Part shown: piece by piece, positions 45,175-58,600 of the stretch | Layout of the letters: each line of letters opens with the position of its first letter | How positions within the stretch are numbered: the stretch's first letter is position 1 | From: Bipolaris cookei | Taxonomy: Eukaryota; Ascomycota; Dothideomycetes; Pleosporales; Pleosporaceae | Length of the DNA stretch: 64,000 bases | NCBI GenBank assembly: GCA_002286855.1 | Contig: NRSV01000023.1 | Coordinates: forward strand, 1 to 64,000 | Reading direction: 5' to 3' | Notes under the pieces: generated by a model | What the model was told of the DNA's origin: nothing | The model's database searches: none | What the model saw: only the letters and a program-made list of their open reading frames with translations | Translations under genes and position numbers: made by a program

Positions 45175-48100
45175 CTATCTGCTCGTAACCAGTAAGTTGC
45201 GGTAGTAGCTCGTGCTAAGATCGATCGAGTGTTTGAGCCAGAGATCCTCTGTAAGCGGGAGTTTGAGGATAGAATTGCGGTTTGTGCGCTGCAGTACTAT
45301 TAGTCCATGTCCACGGTTGATTATGGAACGGTGAAAGAAGGGGAAACGTACCTGGGTTTTGGTAATGAGGTTTGCGACGGTACCAGCAATATCCATGAGG
45401 GCGACACGTTCTTCAAGTCCGCATGCACCTAGTCTGTCGCGGCAGGCGATTTCGAGCGCGCGCTGGAGCTTGACAAGGAGTTCTTCGATGCGGCTCTCGA
45501 GTTCCTCGTCGACACGGTATGATGAGCGTGCGCCGGTCAGGTCGACGAGCTCGATGTAGTCGAAGTAGATTTGTCCGCCCTGGGCCCAGCCTTGGACTGG
45601 CTCCCGGGGAAGAGGTACGTTTGACTCTGCGACGAAACCAGCCATGAGCTCGCGTAGGGCGTCGTAATCGCGGGAGATGATGGCTTCTGGACCGACTTTT
45701 CTGCACAACACCTCGTGTGCCTCTTCAAACTCATCGGCCTTGATAAGATGAGTTGCCTCACGAAGAGCATCGCCGCTCGACTTGGCGTGCAGAGCGGCGG
45801 CTGCATGGAGCCATGTTGAAGGGACATGGAGATCTGATTTGAGGTGTGCATAGGTAGGATTGCTGTCTTCCAGGGAGAACAGACCAGAAAACTGGGTGAC
45901 TAGAGAGCGGATGTAGTGCTCACGCATTGGTGCAAAAGACAGATGGGTATAAACCCAGATTGCAGTCGTCCAAAGCTCTGGTGTATGTAGCGAGGATGCA
46001 TAGGTGAGCGTGATCTTATCATTCAGCTCTACAAGCGGATCCGCTGCTTGGACGTCGTCCGCAGCACCTGGTGCAGTCCATGATTGCAATGAGCGGCGGA
46101 ATCGGTCGTCGCTGTCATCTTCGGAGCGGACCGTGGGCATAGCTACTTTGCGCTCATCTGCCTCGCTGACGTCTTCTTGTCGCGACTTGAAGAGCTGGAA
46201 CAGTTGGAATGAGAGTCGAGCGTTGAAGGGGTTGCCAGAGACGTTCTCAGGAGCCAGAACATTCTCAATGTTTGCAGGGAGGTCCATCTTCGCAGAGGCA
46301 TAGAGCTTCAAGATGCCCCAAAGGAGGTCTTCTCGATGCTCCGGAGCAGGATCTTTCCAGCCCATGTCGACCTTGTCCTTGACGAACCAAGGGACAGGCT
46401 TGACAACTTCCCTACCATCCCTAACTGCATCCGCAAACTGAGTTATAGCCATTTCGATAGGCTCATTGGCAAGCGTGCCATACCACAAGCGCAATCCGAA
46501 AGCGCGCCGCCAGTCGAGACCGAAACGATGTGAGATGTTGAAGGTAGAAGCCCGATTTTCACTGCCTGCTCCAGTCTTGCCCTCTGATTGCGTGCAGTTG
46601 CCAGCAAGAAGCTCGTACAATGCCCGATGAGCGTCTTCCATTTCGGAAAGTGTATCAAGGCGGCGCCACTCATCAATTTGAGCAGCCATGCTTTGTCTCA
46701 TTGTCTCATCACCTCCAATCTGAGCGATCATCGTAGCAAGTCGAAGATCCAGGCCGTCGAGCAGAGTATGGCAAGCGTCAGCAATATGGTTGCAGCTTAG
46801 ATGCGCAAGAGCACGCTCCTCGGGAGATGCAGCCGCTTGGACATGTTTCTGTGCATCATCCCATACCAGTAACCTCCAGAACTCCGAAAGCCTCTCCTTT
46901 CGATACAACTTCATTTCCTCTACTTGGATACCCGCAGGGACCCTGTCAGCATCATCAAATAAAAGCGAAAGTAGCTGCCAAGCCTGTTGCTCTTGAACAT
47001 CTGCAGTGGTATCAAGTGCAACAGCTTTCGCCATGCTGGAAAATTCCACTGGAGCTGGATCAGTCATAAGCTTCGCTGAGGGAATGCCGGCTGGAGTGTA
47101 AATCTTTGTGTGCTGTTTCTGGACAGACAGAGTTTCGGGTACAGCCTGTGGTTGTTAGTACTCGCTTTCTGGCATCACATATCGCCCTCCGCTTACATCA
47201 TTGAACGTTGGCATTTTCGCAAATCGGATATCCTTGGTAGCACCAACAAGTGGTTCTTGAGCAGTCGGAAAGACACCTCCTTCGAGATGCGCGGGGCCTT
47301 TGTTGCCGTAGATCAGGGTGTTTCCTTCGCTGAAGTGTGGTTTGCTGCAGGCGTAAAAGTCTTTTTCGGTCTCATTTAGCTGGTCGAGGTCGGATGAGGT
47401 CTTTGGTCGCTTGGAATAAGGTAACTAGAGAAAAAGGTTTCAGCAATCTTGTCCATTCATGACTACATACATGGGCGGACGTAAGGTCCAAGCGTCAATC
47501 TATGAAGGAAAGCCATATAGGAAACCTGCCACAGACCACGCCCCCATTATATCAAAACGCCAAAGGGGGAAGGGAAGTCAAACCTCAATACCATGTCCAC
47601 CACGCTTGGGAAAATGTTGCTTTTCGGTCTCACCGAAAAGCGAATCCATGAGATCCATGGCTGTAGTTATAGTACGACCACGAAAAGACTGCGAGAAGTT
47701 TGTAGGTTGGAGTTCTTGTTCTCGCAGAACATGACCCTGACTTTCACGAAGGGCCTGTCGATCTTGCTTCTTGGGACTAATCGTACGCTGTAGCTGATTT
47801 GCCCAATCATCATCGAACACTGGCTGTGCTTTGGAAGGTGTACCTGTTGCTGGCTTGAGAAATTGACCAGCCTTGAGAATAGATTTTAGCATCAACGAGC
47901 CTCTGGAAAGCTCATCTTTGGCGGCGAGTTGCTCCGTGGTTTGAATTGGGCTCGACACAGAATCCGCCATGTTCTGGTCACGTACCAATTCCGATTCGCT
48001 TTCTTCATAATAGTCAGCGTCATGCTGTCTATCAAGCGAACCCACGGAGCGTTGCCCTAAAAAAGACTCGCTGTGGGTGTCTTGCATCTCTTCCTCGTCA

Positions 48101-51100
48101 TCATATAGAGTGTCGTCTCCAAAGCCACCTGGCACGTTAGTACGCCCTCCACGCATGCCCTTCTTGAAATCAAAGGTGTCGTCAGGGCTAGACTGGGTGG
48201 GACTGGCAAATGAGTCATCTTGTGGCGTGCTGGTCATTTGGCTTGAGCGATGCTGCTGATCCAAAGGTGTATCTGGGACATCGCTAAGCTCACTTGAGGC
48301 ATCCTCGTCCTCATCCTCGCTGTAGTCATCATAATCCAGACCGTACGACGAGAAATGTGGGACGGTGAAGGTCCATTCACCGGTGGCTTGGTTGTAATTA
48401 AGAAAAGTAGTTCCAGCAACTCTCTTTAGTCGCTCCAGGTGCTTAACATCTTTCTTACCAGCCCTGTTGCGCGGCCAGGAGTTGCCAAGAACAATCTCAG
48501 AAGGCTGGTTCAGAGCAGAACCAAGTGGAGGCTTAGGCAGGCAGGTACAGGTCTCGCCGTAGACAGTGGCGTTTCGTGGGTTGAGCTGAACAATATCGCC
48601 GAACAGTTTGTCGAGGTTGACTTCGGATAGATCAACAGGCTTGCCATGGTTGAACTTGATCTCACCAATGTGCTGACGGCCCACAATGAAGTTGGGAACG
48701 CTCTTAAGCTCCTGCTTGCTCATCTTCCTCAGTCGATCCATGGGCGGACTGGACCAGTACTCGCCCGGCTTAGGGTCCTGTCCAGGCTGGATGTTGACCG
48801 ATGACAACGACTTGGGGGCAAACGCATTATCTTCGTAGACACGTGCGAGTTCCGTGCCGTTGACCTTTTGCATTTCGGGGAGAGAATTATCGCTGCTTCC
48901 ATCTTGGCTTCCTGCCTTGGGTGAGCCCTCTTCCTCATCTTGTCTCACGACCAATGCAGTCTCTCCGTTCGTGTTGCCGTTGACAGTCTCGCCCGCAGCA
49001 AAACTGACACGTTTCTGCGATGGCTCATCAAACAGTGGAGTACGGGCAGCATTGATGTTGCGATTAATGTTAAGTCGCTTCAGGCTACCATTGCCAAAGT
49101 TGCGTCCGGTGGTTGAGAATGCACCCGGAGCTAGGATGCTAGTGTCAGCAGTGAAATTGTTGCGGATATTGCTAGCAGATATGCTTTTTCCAAGTGACCG
49201 GGAAAGACCACCGTTGGCGAAGAGACTTCCAGCCAAGTTAGGGGTGCCAGCCTGGCTGGAGGCGGCTGAGCCACCGTAAGTCGAGTAGCTAAATCCATAA
49301 CCGCCCCTCTTAGTCTGCGGAGTCAGGAGGCGAGTTGATGCAGCCGGATTGAGTTTATGCTGAGGCAGTATGGCATTCTTCTTGTTCTTTTGGCTGCTGG
49401 AAAGTGGAGTAGCAAGTGGGCCAGGGCTTTGAGTAGGAGTTCCTAGTCCAGCAAACAAGGCATCATTGCCATAGGGGTTGGTGTTCATGGAAGTGTTCAG
49501 CAAAGAACTTCCTGAAGCACCAAACAAGCTATTGCCGTTCTGCTGTTGTTGTGGCTGCTGGTTCTGGCTGGAGAAGAGAGAGCCTCCCAGGGTTGACTGC
49601 TGGTTGTTGTTTTGCTGGCCGAGACCGCCGCCAAACAAGCCGCCGCCGGTGCTTGTATTGGTTGTGGAGCCGCCAAACAGACCACCAGGCTTCTGCTGAT
49701 TGTTGTTCTGACCACCAAAAAGACCCGAGCCAGCGTTGTTTTGTTGGTTGTTCTGTGTACCGAGGTTTCCAAACAGACCTCCCGCAGACGTCCCTGTAGT
49801 AGAGGTGTTACCACCTCCAAACAGTGAAGTACCGCCAGTAGCAGGCTTCTGACCAAAGAGACCGCCTCCAGTGCTGTTATTGTTCGCAGTAGAACCTCCA
49901 AACAGTCCACCACTGGCGGGCTGGTTTTGGTTCGCTTGGCCACCGAAAAGGCCGCCTCCTGTAGTGCCAGTGCTTGCGCCGCCAAACAGACCACCCGGCT
50001 TTTGCTGGTTCTGTTGGTTGTTCTGACCGAATCCACCACCGCCAAAGAGACCGCCAGAAGTGGTGTTTTGCGTCGAAGCTTGGTTGTTCTGCCCGAATGC
50101 TCCACCAGTAGTGCTACCGCCGCCAAATAGGCCACCGCCAGTATTGGTAGAAGTGTTGGTGGCGCCAAAGGCCGGTGTAGAAGACGCCTGATTGGATTGG
50201 CCAAACAGACCACCACCGGTATTGTTAGATTGGCCGAAAGCACCACCAGTGTTCGTCGAGCCGCCGCCAAATGGAGTCGAGGTAGTGTTAGTGGTGCTGC
50301 TGCCACCAAAAAGACCTCCGCCAGTCGCAGGCTTATTCTGACCGAACAGGCCACCGCCACTAGTTGTTGACGACCCAAAGCCACCACCTCCTGAGCCAAA
50401 TCCTCCTGTAGTGTTGGTGGTAGAGCCGCCACCGAAGAGTCCGCCGGTCGTTCCGGTCGAGGTGTTGTTTGTGGAACCGAAGAGTCCTCCAGTAGCAGGC
50501 TTGCTCTGTCCAAATAGACCTCCACTAGCGTTGTTGTTGGTTGAGCCAAAGGCTGAACCTGTATTTTGACCAAACGCAGATGTCGTAGTAGTGTTGTTGC
50601 CACCGCCAAACAAGCCGGTACCAGTGTTGTTGGTTGCGCCAAAGCCTGTGGAGCCAGTAGTAGTATTGTTGTTACCAAAGCCTCCGAATCCAGTGCTCTG
50701 CCCGAACGCTCCGGCCTGACCATTGCCATTGCCGTACCGTCGGCCTTGGTTGTAGTCGGCTACACGTAGTTCTTCGAGGGAGTAATTCTGGTATGGTTGC
50801 TGAAAGGTGATAGTCTGGTATTGCGCGTTGCCGGTGGTTCCATCTTTTTCAGAGAATGGTTGGAAAGGAGTGTTGGCGGTACCATTGTTCGCAGGAGGAT
50901 TGTTACCTCCGCCAAAAGCGCTGCCAGTGTTGGAACCGAAGCCGCCCGTATTAGTAGTGGTACTGGTCGAGCCAAACCCGCCGCCAGTACCGCCACCCCC
51001 AAATAATCCACCACCTCCAGTCGTTGAAGTGCCGAAGCCGGTCGTCTTGTTCTGACCGAAGAGGCCGCCTCCAGTGTTCGTGGTGTTGCTGCCGAAAGCT

Positions 51101-51781
51101 GAAGTAGTCGTGTTGTTGGTTGATCCAAACCCTCCAAACGTGCTGCCGCCAGTGGCGCCACCACCTCCAAAGAGACCACCACCTGTCGTTGAGCTGCCAA
51201 AAGGCTTTGAGCCGAAGGCCGTGTTGTTGTTGGTATTGGCGCCAAAGCCACCTGGAGAGTCAAGTCAGTTTCTGATCCGGGCCTTTCTTCAATACATCGA
51301 TCCACGCGCAAAGTAGGTTGTCTCGCAATCGATTGTTCGAGCGCGTAGCATGGAGCAGTCATATCGAGCGAAAAGATTCAAGTCGGTGGACTCGCAGGAA
51401 TCCAATGATGGACGCGGCGACAGAGCGCAAACTTTCCACATACCTCCGCCTCCAAAAGGAGAGCTCGAGCTGGCATTGTTGGTTCCAAACATTGTGCTGC
51501 CCGTGGTGGCATTATTGCTTGCGCCGAATATGCTTGAGCCAGTGTTCGTGTTGGAGCCGAAGCCTGAGGCGTGAGGCACGTTAGACACGGTTCTTCGACA
51601 AGGCCGTGGCGATGTCGCGATGCGCATCAAAGGAGTCGTGCGGGAAAGTTCTAAATAATCCAAAAGAAAGTATCGGCTTACCAGATGTGTTGTTATTAGT
51701 TGATCCAAATCCGCCAAAGCCAGTGGACTGGGTGTTGTTGTTGTTGTTGGAGCCAAAGCCCCCGAAACCGCCGAAGGACAT
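45175..51781 (-). CDS. NUP145: Nup98-Nup96 precursor nucleoporin (yeast Nup145, fission yeast Nup189)
   Basis: Minus-strand exons 51781-51682, 51563-51444, 51251-47584, 47424-47197, 47145-45352 and 45288-45175 give about 2007 residues. The N-terminal half is a GLFG/FG-repeat domain, with a GLEBS-type Gle2-binding segment near 198-240 (QPFSEKDGTTGNAQYQTITF, then ELRVADYNQGR). The conserved autoproteolytic domain (PNFIVGRQHIGEIKF onward) ends in HFSSYGL, the self-cleavage site, between F1040 and S1041. Cleavage frees Nup98, which lines the pore and binds transport receptors, from Nup96. Nup96 (about 1373-2007, with FWRLLVWDDAQKHV) is an alpha-helical member of the Y-complex (Nup84/Nup107-160). 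An acidic linker (DYDDYSEDEDEDASSE) follows the cut site. The last intron (63 nt) has no stop and keeps frame, so a form with 21 extra residues is possible. It is divergent from CDC31. Confidence 0.93.
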
Positions 51782-53073
51782 TGTGTGCTGTCCAGCGGGT
51801 TGCGCGCGTTTTTCTTCCTAGTTGGCTAGCAATGCGCAAGAGAATCGCGTGGACGCGGGGTAATTGAAAGGATGGAGATGCAAGGGAGCTCCCAGAGAGG
51901 CAGTTGTTGGTGAGAGCTTCGCGGAAAACGCGCCAAGCAAAAGGCTGCTGAGGGAGTGCAGCGGCGTCTGCGGCAGGCGAGGGAGAAGTAAAGGTAAAAG
52001 ATTAATGAGAAGAAGCTCAGACGCGGAGCAGATTAAGTAGTGGAATAAGCCGTCATGGAAGAGAAATGCGACGGGCGCGACGAGTTTGGTGGGACAAGCA
52101 GAAGTGATGTTGCACTTAGGAGCAGGGCACGTCGGCATGACGCTAAGCCGCAGGCGGACATCACGTGCACGCTTTTTATGTGTTTTTCCCGCCTGGGCTG
52201 TTTTCCGCCCGGGCCTAAACGACGTAGAGATGACAAAGACAGCCAGCGATTGGCGAATGAAACAAAACGGCTTCCAGGCATCGGTTTGGGGCAGAGGTGC
52301 CTTTTGGATGCCTATAGCTACCTGCAGCTGCCTGATTGCCTAAGGATGCCTTGCTACCAAACTCACCCCCTGGATAGTTATGGCGAAACACCTTCCAGCA
52401 AATCAATTAGATTTAATTCTCTGCGAGGGTCCAGTCAACCGTATAAAATATATACCAACATGGCCAGACACATAGGACAGCATGCCTGTGAAGTGACAGC
52501 CTGTCTATCCTGGCGGGAACCTGGCTGGCGTGACATACGCAGTCTCAATTGGAGCGTCACTGAACACATGATATAGCCACACAACTTTGAAAATCAAATC
52601 GTAGTGCACAGCCTGATATCCCACTTACTTCTCTTTCCATACTTTCTTTTCTCATGACAACTGTACCGTGCTAACAAACAATAGCAACATCCATCTCAGC
52701 CCTATCAGCGCCATCAGCTCAAGGTTCCCCACCTGCGCCAGAAGCAAAATCGCGCTAGGCTACACGCAGGCCTGTCCTCCCACACGCCTAAACGCGTCGC
52801 GCGTCTGGAGCAACCGCATATCCCCACGTCGGCTGCAAACAAATAAACATTCATAAAACCGCATTGTAGCAAATTGGCGTGCTACTAATCTAGCCATTCT
52901 GAACTCTTCAACCCCAATTTGCCCGTCTGTTCTCAATCTTGAATGCCAACTTAACCGCGGTCGGCGCAACCCGAACATCACCCGCTCACTAGAACAATCT
53001 GTAAACACTCCAAACTTGCGCTCCCCCACCAACCCACCGCCCACACCACAATCCCCTCTAAACACCACTCTCC
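51782..53073. promoter_or_regulatory. divergent region between NUP145 and CDC31
   Basis: 1.3 kb between the two start codons, with no convincing gene; the 173-codon frame at 52055-52576 is not protein-like. The 200 bp before CDC31 are C-rich and G-poor. Both promoters must lie here. Confidence 0.5.
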
Positions 53074-53814
53074 ATGGCTACATCCTCCAATCCCCTCGGC
53101 CCCGGCCCCCGCTACGGCCTCGGACGCACAGCAGCACCCTCCCAACCCGCTGCACAACCCGCCTTCAGCAGCACACCCGCCTACGCCCCAAACCCCAAGA
53201 ACGCCCAACGCCTGGAATCTGACCGCCTCGAACGCGAGCGCGCCGCCCGCGAAACCGCCCAACGCATGGAAGCCTCCGGCGCGGCCTCGCTCGCCGAGCT
53301 AACCGAAGAGCAACGAGAAGAAATCGGCGAAGCCTTCAACCTCTTCGATCTCGACAAAGACGGCTACATCGACTACCACGAGCTCAAAGTCGCCATGAAA
53401 GCCCTCGGCTTCGACCTCCCCAAGCAAGAAATACTGGCTATACTGCAACAACACGGGTCGCCTGTGCCATCATCGTCGTCGGCGGGTCAGAACTCGAAGC
53501 AGTCATCGCGGCAGCAACAGCAACAGCAGTATGCGGGTTCCGGTCGCCAATTACTTAGTTTCCAGGCGTTTCAGACGCTCATGGCGCAGAGAATATTGAG
53601 TCGTGACCCCAGAGACGAGATTCTGAGGGCGTTTGAGTTGTTTGATGAGGGTGGGAAGGGCACCATTACACTGCAGGATCTCACGCGGGTGGCTAGAGAG
53701 TTGGGTGAGGCGCTGTCGCATGATGAGTTAGTGGCTATGATTGAGGAGTTTGACATGGATAACGACAATGCTATAAGCAGGGAAGAGTTTATTCAAATTT
53801 GTATGGGGACTTAA
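53074..53814 (+). CDS. CDC31: centrin, Cdc31 family
   Basis: Single exon, 246 residues; centrins are usually about 160-170. The extra length is a Pro/Ala-rich N-terminal extension (1-70) and an insert of about 25-30 residues in the second EF-hand. EF1 (loop D92-E103, [12 protein letters not shown]) and EF4 (D227-E238, [12 protein letters not shown]) have all calcium ligands. EF3 (191-202, [12 protein letters not shown]) has weaker ligands. EF2 is degenerate: its loop region is replaced by a Ser/Gln-rich stretch (129-157, with six consecutive Gln). Cdc31 duplicates the spindle-pole body and, with Sac3-Thp1, forms TREX-2, which joins active genes to the nuclear pore for mRNA export. It is divergent from the nucleoporin gene. 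Confidence 0.92.
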   Translation: MATSSNPLGPGPRYGLGRTAAPSQPAAQPAFSSTPAYAPNPKNAQRLESDRLERERAARETAQRMEASGAASLAELTEEQREEIGEAFNLFDLDKDGYIDYHELKVAMKALGFDLPKQEILAILQQHGSPVPSSSSAGQNSKQSSRQQQQQQYAGSGRQLLSFQAFQTLMAQRILSRDPRDEILRAFELFDEGGKGTITLQDLTRVARELGEALSHDELVAMIEEFDMDNDNAISREEFIQICMGT

Positions 53815-54069
53815 AAGGAAGGCGTGGAAATGCGGTTTATTTGAAGTGTGCTACATATAGTCTTTGCATGGCGTTTTGCGGCGTTGACTCGCCTATTTTA
53901 AATCTGATTCCGTGAGAAAGCCACTTTGCTGATTTGGTTTTAAACTTGATTTGTCTATTTGCACCAAGAAACCATGTATTTACAGCTCAGCTCTTTCAAG
54001 TAAACAGCATGTCGAAAAGAAAAAAGTCAAGAACTTTAAGAAACATGCTCAATACACATGGGCCCGCAT

Positions 54070-55693
54070 CTACTGTCCGGGCGCGACAAGCTGGCCCTTC
54101 TTCGCGGCGTCGTGTGCCCAGCCCCCCGCCAACGCCTCACCGCCGTGCTTCAGTCCATAGTCCTTTATCCTGGCCTCAAGCTCAGGTCGGAAATGCTTGA
54201 TGAGACCCTGCAGGGGCCATGCAAACGCCTCACCTAACGCACAAATGGTGTGTCCCTCAACCTGCTTGGTCAGCTCCTGGAGCATGTCAATTTCACGCTC
54301 GCGAGCCTGGCCCTTGTAGAAGCGGTCCATGATCTGGTGCGTCCACTTTGAGCCTTCTCGGCATGGTGTGCACTGGCCGCAGGACTCATGGTGGTAGAAC
54401 TTTGCAAGACGGGTAATGGCACGGACGACGTCGGTCGACTTGTCCATAACGATAACGGCAGCAGTACCGAATCCGGACTGCGAGTCCTTGAGGGCATCAA
54501 AGTCCATAAGTTGGTCGTCGCAGATGTGCTTGGGCAGGATGGGAGTAGAAGAGCCACCAGGAATGACGGCCTTGAGGTTGTCCCAGCCGCCACGGACACC
54601 TCCGCAGTGCTTCTCAATGAGCTCGCGAAGGGGAATAGACATCTCCTCTTCAACAGTGCAAGGGTGGTTCACGTGACCAGAGATGGCAAAGAGCTTAGTG
54701 CCCTGGTTGCGCTCACGGCCGAAGCTGGCAAACCAACTACCTCCTCTACGGCAGATGGTGGGCGCAACAGCAATGGTCTCGACGTTGGCAACAGTAGAGG
54801 GGCATCCAAAAAGACCAACGGCGGCGGGGAACGGGGGCTTGAGACGAGGCTTTCCGGGTTTGCCCTCTAGCGACTCGATGAGGGAAGTCTCCTCACCGCA
54901 GACATAGGCACCCATTCCTCGATGGATGTACACATCGAAGTCGTAACCGGAACCGCAAGCATTCTTGCCGATGAGACCGGCTTGGTATGCCTCCTGAATA
55001 GCGCGTTGAAGCACGGTGGCCTCGTGGTAGAATTCACCTCGAATGTAGATGTAAGCGGCGGTAGCGTTCATGGCACGCCCAGCGACGAGGCAGCCCTCGA
55101 TGAGCTTGTGGGGATCCTTGCGCATAATCTCGCGGTCCTTGCAGGTTCCGGGCTCGCCCTCATCAGCATTGACGACCAGGTAGCGAGGCTTGTCGTCCTT
55201 GTCCCAGTCTTTGAAGTTCATAAAAGACTGTGCATGTCAGTGATGATGTATATGCCAGTGCAGGTGGAGCTGCATACCCATTTCAGACCAGAGGGGAAAC
55301 CAGCACCGCCTCGGCCACGCAGGCCAGACGCCTTGATCTCAGAGATGATCTGTATCTGTTAGTCCAAGCCGTGTATTTCCGAGACATGCATCTCCGTACC
55401 CAGTCATGACCCTTGAGAATGATCTCCTTGGTCTTGTACCAGTCGCCATACTTCATGGCACTCTTCAAATCCGCGCCATGGTGTCCGTACAGATTCTGAA
55501 AGATCCTGTCCTGGTCCTTCAACCCGCCGTATGTCCTCTTGGGCGGTGTATCCTGGACTGTTGCGAGTGTCCTCTTCTGTGTACGGTTGCTGGGGGCCGC
55601 GGTCGAAAGGCGAGTGGCTGCTGAAGCCCCGGGCAGAGCTCGGTGTACGGCCGCGCTGAGCGCCTTCTGGGCAGGAGCGTGTCGTGCGAGCAT
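54070..55693 (-). CDS. NUO51: mitochondrial complex I 51-kDa subunit (NDUFV1, NuoF type)
   Basis: Exons 55693-55400, 55349-55278 and 55227-54070 give 507 residues, normal for the family; introns are 50 nt each. The N-terminus ([18 protein letters not shown], basic and without acids) is a mitochondrial targeting sequence. [10 protein letters not shown] (110-119) and [10 protein letters not shown] form the FMN and NADH site. C405, C408, C411 ([12 protein letters not shown]) and C451 (HTICALGE) hold the N3 4Fe-4S cluster. The enzyme oxidises NADH, passes electrons through FMN to the iron-sulfur chain, and sits at the tip of the matrix arm of NADH:ubiquinone oxidoreductase. The gene converges on CDC31 (255 bp apart). 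Confidence 0.96.
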
Positions 55694-58600
55694 CGTGAGT
55701 GCGGATGGTGTGTTGTCTCACGCAATTGATGCTCGGGGGGCCAGCGAGCGGTCGTTATCGATGCAGGTGGCGGCGGTCGTGAAGTTCGAACTGGATGACC
55801 TACCGTTTTCTTGGCATCTCTGATTGGTCCGCGCGACACATCGTTGACATCAATCCGCCAGACCGGTCCGATTCTGCTACACTAATGGCCACACCATCAT
55901 CAGCACCATTCATCGATTACGCAAATTGGGCTGCTCAGCTTTGGTAGATGTATGCGTTCGAAACATTATGTCTGCAATGCCTGATACAGTTTGCGCATGT
56001 CTTTGTGTCTGGTCAAGAGCTCTGTAGCCCGATTCTGAACTCTATCAACCTATATTAACAAACCACTTATACAAGCAAATCTTCTATAAATGGCTCAGGA
56101 ATAGTAAGCAAAAGTCTAAGTGTTTCTATCGAATGAGCATTGATCCTCACAGCCAACATGAAGTTCAAATTAGAGTTCGATTAATTTAAGGTCTCAGTCA
56201 AGATTTGTTGTGCCATCGTCCAGCCTGCAGTATGCAGCCTCACTTAACTAGGGCTCAGTTGTCCGTTTCGTGAACCAGATGCCTTTTTGGCCAAGTGCAA
56301 AGAAATCAAAAGTATCTAAACAAAGGAGATCAGCTCGTGCAGAAAGGCGGCTAGTTTGTTGGATTAGAACACTCCACTAGTCGGATTAGCTATGCTCATC
56401 ATCACACTACTGCAAACCCCTTTCATATATGTTCGATATCTATAGGTATATAGCGAAAGCATTTCTCTCTACACATGTTAACAAAACAAAGCTTTAGTTA
56501 GTCGAAATGTTACATCATATATAATAGATACACTATCATTAGAAATAGAATGAATGTGCAGCTGACATTCCACACATCACTATGATACCTCAGACAACAC
56601 TACGATTACTCTACACGTGACCATGGATACAGTCAAAATACGAAACGTATCTTTTCGCGTTTATCCTAAAAGACGCTACCAGTTCTAGATTTTTGAATCT
56701 AAACTAAGTCGCCCTGCTGAACATTTACGTTCGAAACAATACTGGTCTCCACTCACCTTGTCCTCGTCATATCGATCTTTACAGAATGGAATTCTGAGTG
56801 CAATCTCATTCATTCAACAAATTCTTTCCTTGCGCCGCACAAATCCTATCAGATATTAACAACATCATATATCACAGAAACTGACTCATGGCCTCCTAAG
56901 TATAAATGATGGATGGCCGTCCACCACTTAAGGCAAATTTTGTGGCTTGTTGTATGTGCATATTGAGCGGAAGGAGAAGCGATTGGTCCAAGTAGTGAAA
57001 AGGGTGAGTCTTGTCACCTACGCTGCACCCCTGCATACGCGCCCCGTCATATCCTTACACTGATGTACTGTAAGCAGTTGAGTGTGTGTGAAGTATTGTG
57101 TATTCTCATGTGTATGATCATAGGAGCAGATTTAAATACAGCGTTATTAGTCAGTGAGTAACCACGTGACTATACATGGTACTTCTGGGCTTACATGTAC
57201 CTATCATTTCTAGGGAAGCCAGGGTATATGAGACTATTGCGTAGCCTAAGGGCGCAAAATGTAGTCATTTACCAATCTCTACTGTGCAATAGAATCCTAT
57301 TTTTATTAGGGTGTATAGCCTGTTGTCAGATGTGAGTACTTGGATTCTACGAACCAGAACCGAAGAAATTTCAACTCTATTACTGCACCAGTACGTAAAC
57401 AGCTGGACTCTACCATGGAAAACCAAGAAGACCTTTTAGCAAACCTAATCATGGCGCTCACAATCACCACGTATAAATAGCCCTAAGGCAGATCGATAAC
57501 AGGACAAGAGAATACACAGGTTTTTACATCTCAATTTTCCATCCTTAATAACCATTACAATCTGACACCTTTATATCCGCCTAATTTTCAGGGAGAATTA
57601 CTCGCGGAATATGTACTTTATTTAACATCAAAAATACATCACTATTCGATTTCTGATAGAATAGTGGAACTCAAAGCGTATAGAAGGAGCTTCACATGAC
57701 GAAGGAATAGCTGTGTTAACTTGAGGTCGAGCCATATATTTCGATTTAACCACTGTAGGCATTTCACAGCCCTCGGAACTGACCACTTGTGGCGCTCAAC
57801 AATTATGTTGCTCCATTTAGTCCCTAGCAACTGTACAATGACCAAGTCTTCTAATCATCTGTGCGCCCTAGAGCTGGGGCAAGGTCATCTTGGCTACAGA
57901 CTAGATGTATATGACGCCTACTGTCCGAAAGCACAACTTAGTGACCGGGGTCAGGAGGACCTCTTCTTGGTGCTGGTCTGAGCCTTTTACGGCGGCTTGA
58001 TGAACGTTCCATCCCTGGGGCAAGGGTGAATCCATCCAATACAATTCGCTCATGTTTATTGAAAATTCGCATGCTGTACAGGCTGCGGTTCCATGTGTGT
58101 CCGAGTTCGAGACTGGGGAGGTTTTCAAGAGAATTTTCTATGGGACCCGACTAGGCCTGTTGACTGCGATATTTTCGTTCGTTGATTCTTGTAAATTTCT
58201 CTTAAAGCAACCCTCCGTCCGCTGTGGTTGAGACCTTTATCAAAATTGTGCTCTCTCTTCAATTGTATCGCTGTTTCTTCTAACAAAATTCCCAGAACTA
58301 TATCCTTTTCAACCTTGAGTTTCTCTAGCTTGTCGAAGCAACGATGGTGCTCCTTACGCAAGCAGAGATCAAAACATAACTCCTTACGTCTACCACCAGA
58401 ATTGCCAGAAAATATAAGTACATATACTTTCTTGGGCTTCGTAAACTATCGAACTCGAAATCACGGTCCGGTCTACAAAGTTTTATCGGTATACCAAGAG
58501 ACTTCTACAGAGCGTCCAAAGCAGTGGCAGATGTGATATCAAGAAGATACAGTTCCTGGACCGACCTCCATGAGAATATCACAACCCAGAATAACTTTGA

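Noticed and set aside
49497..50729. Second long minus frame (410 codons) within NUP145
   Set aside because: It is a shadow of the GLFG-repeat coding region in a shifted frame.
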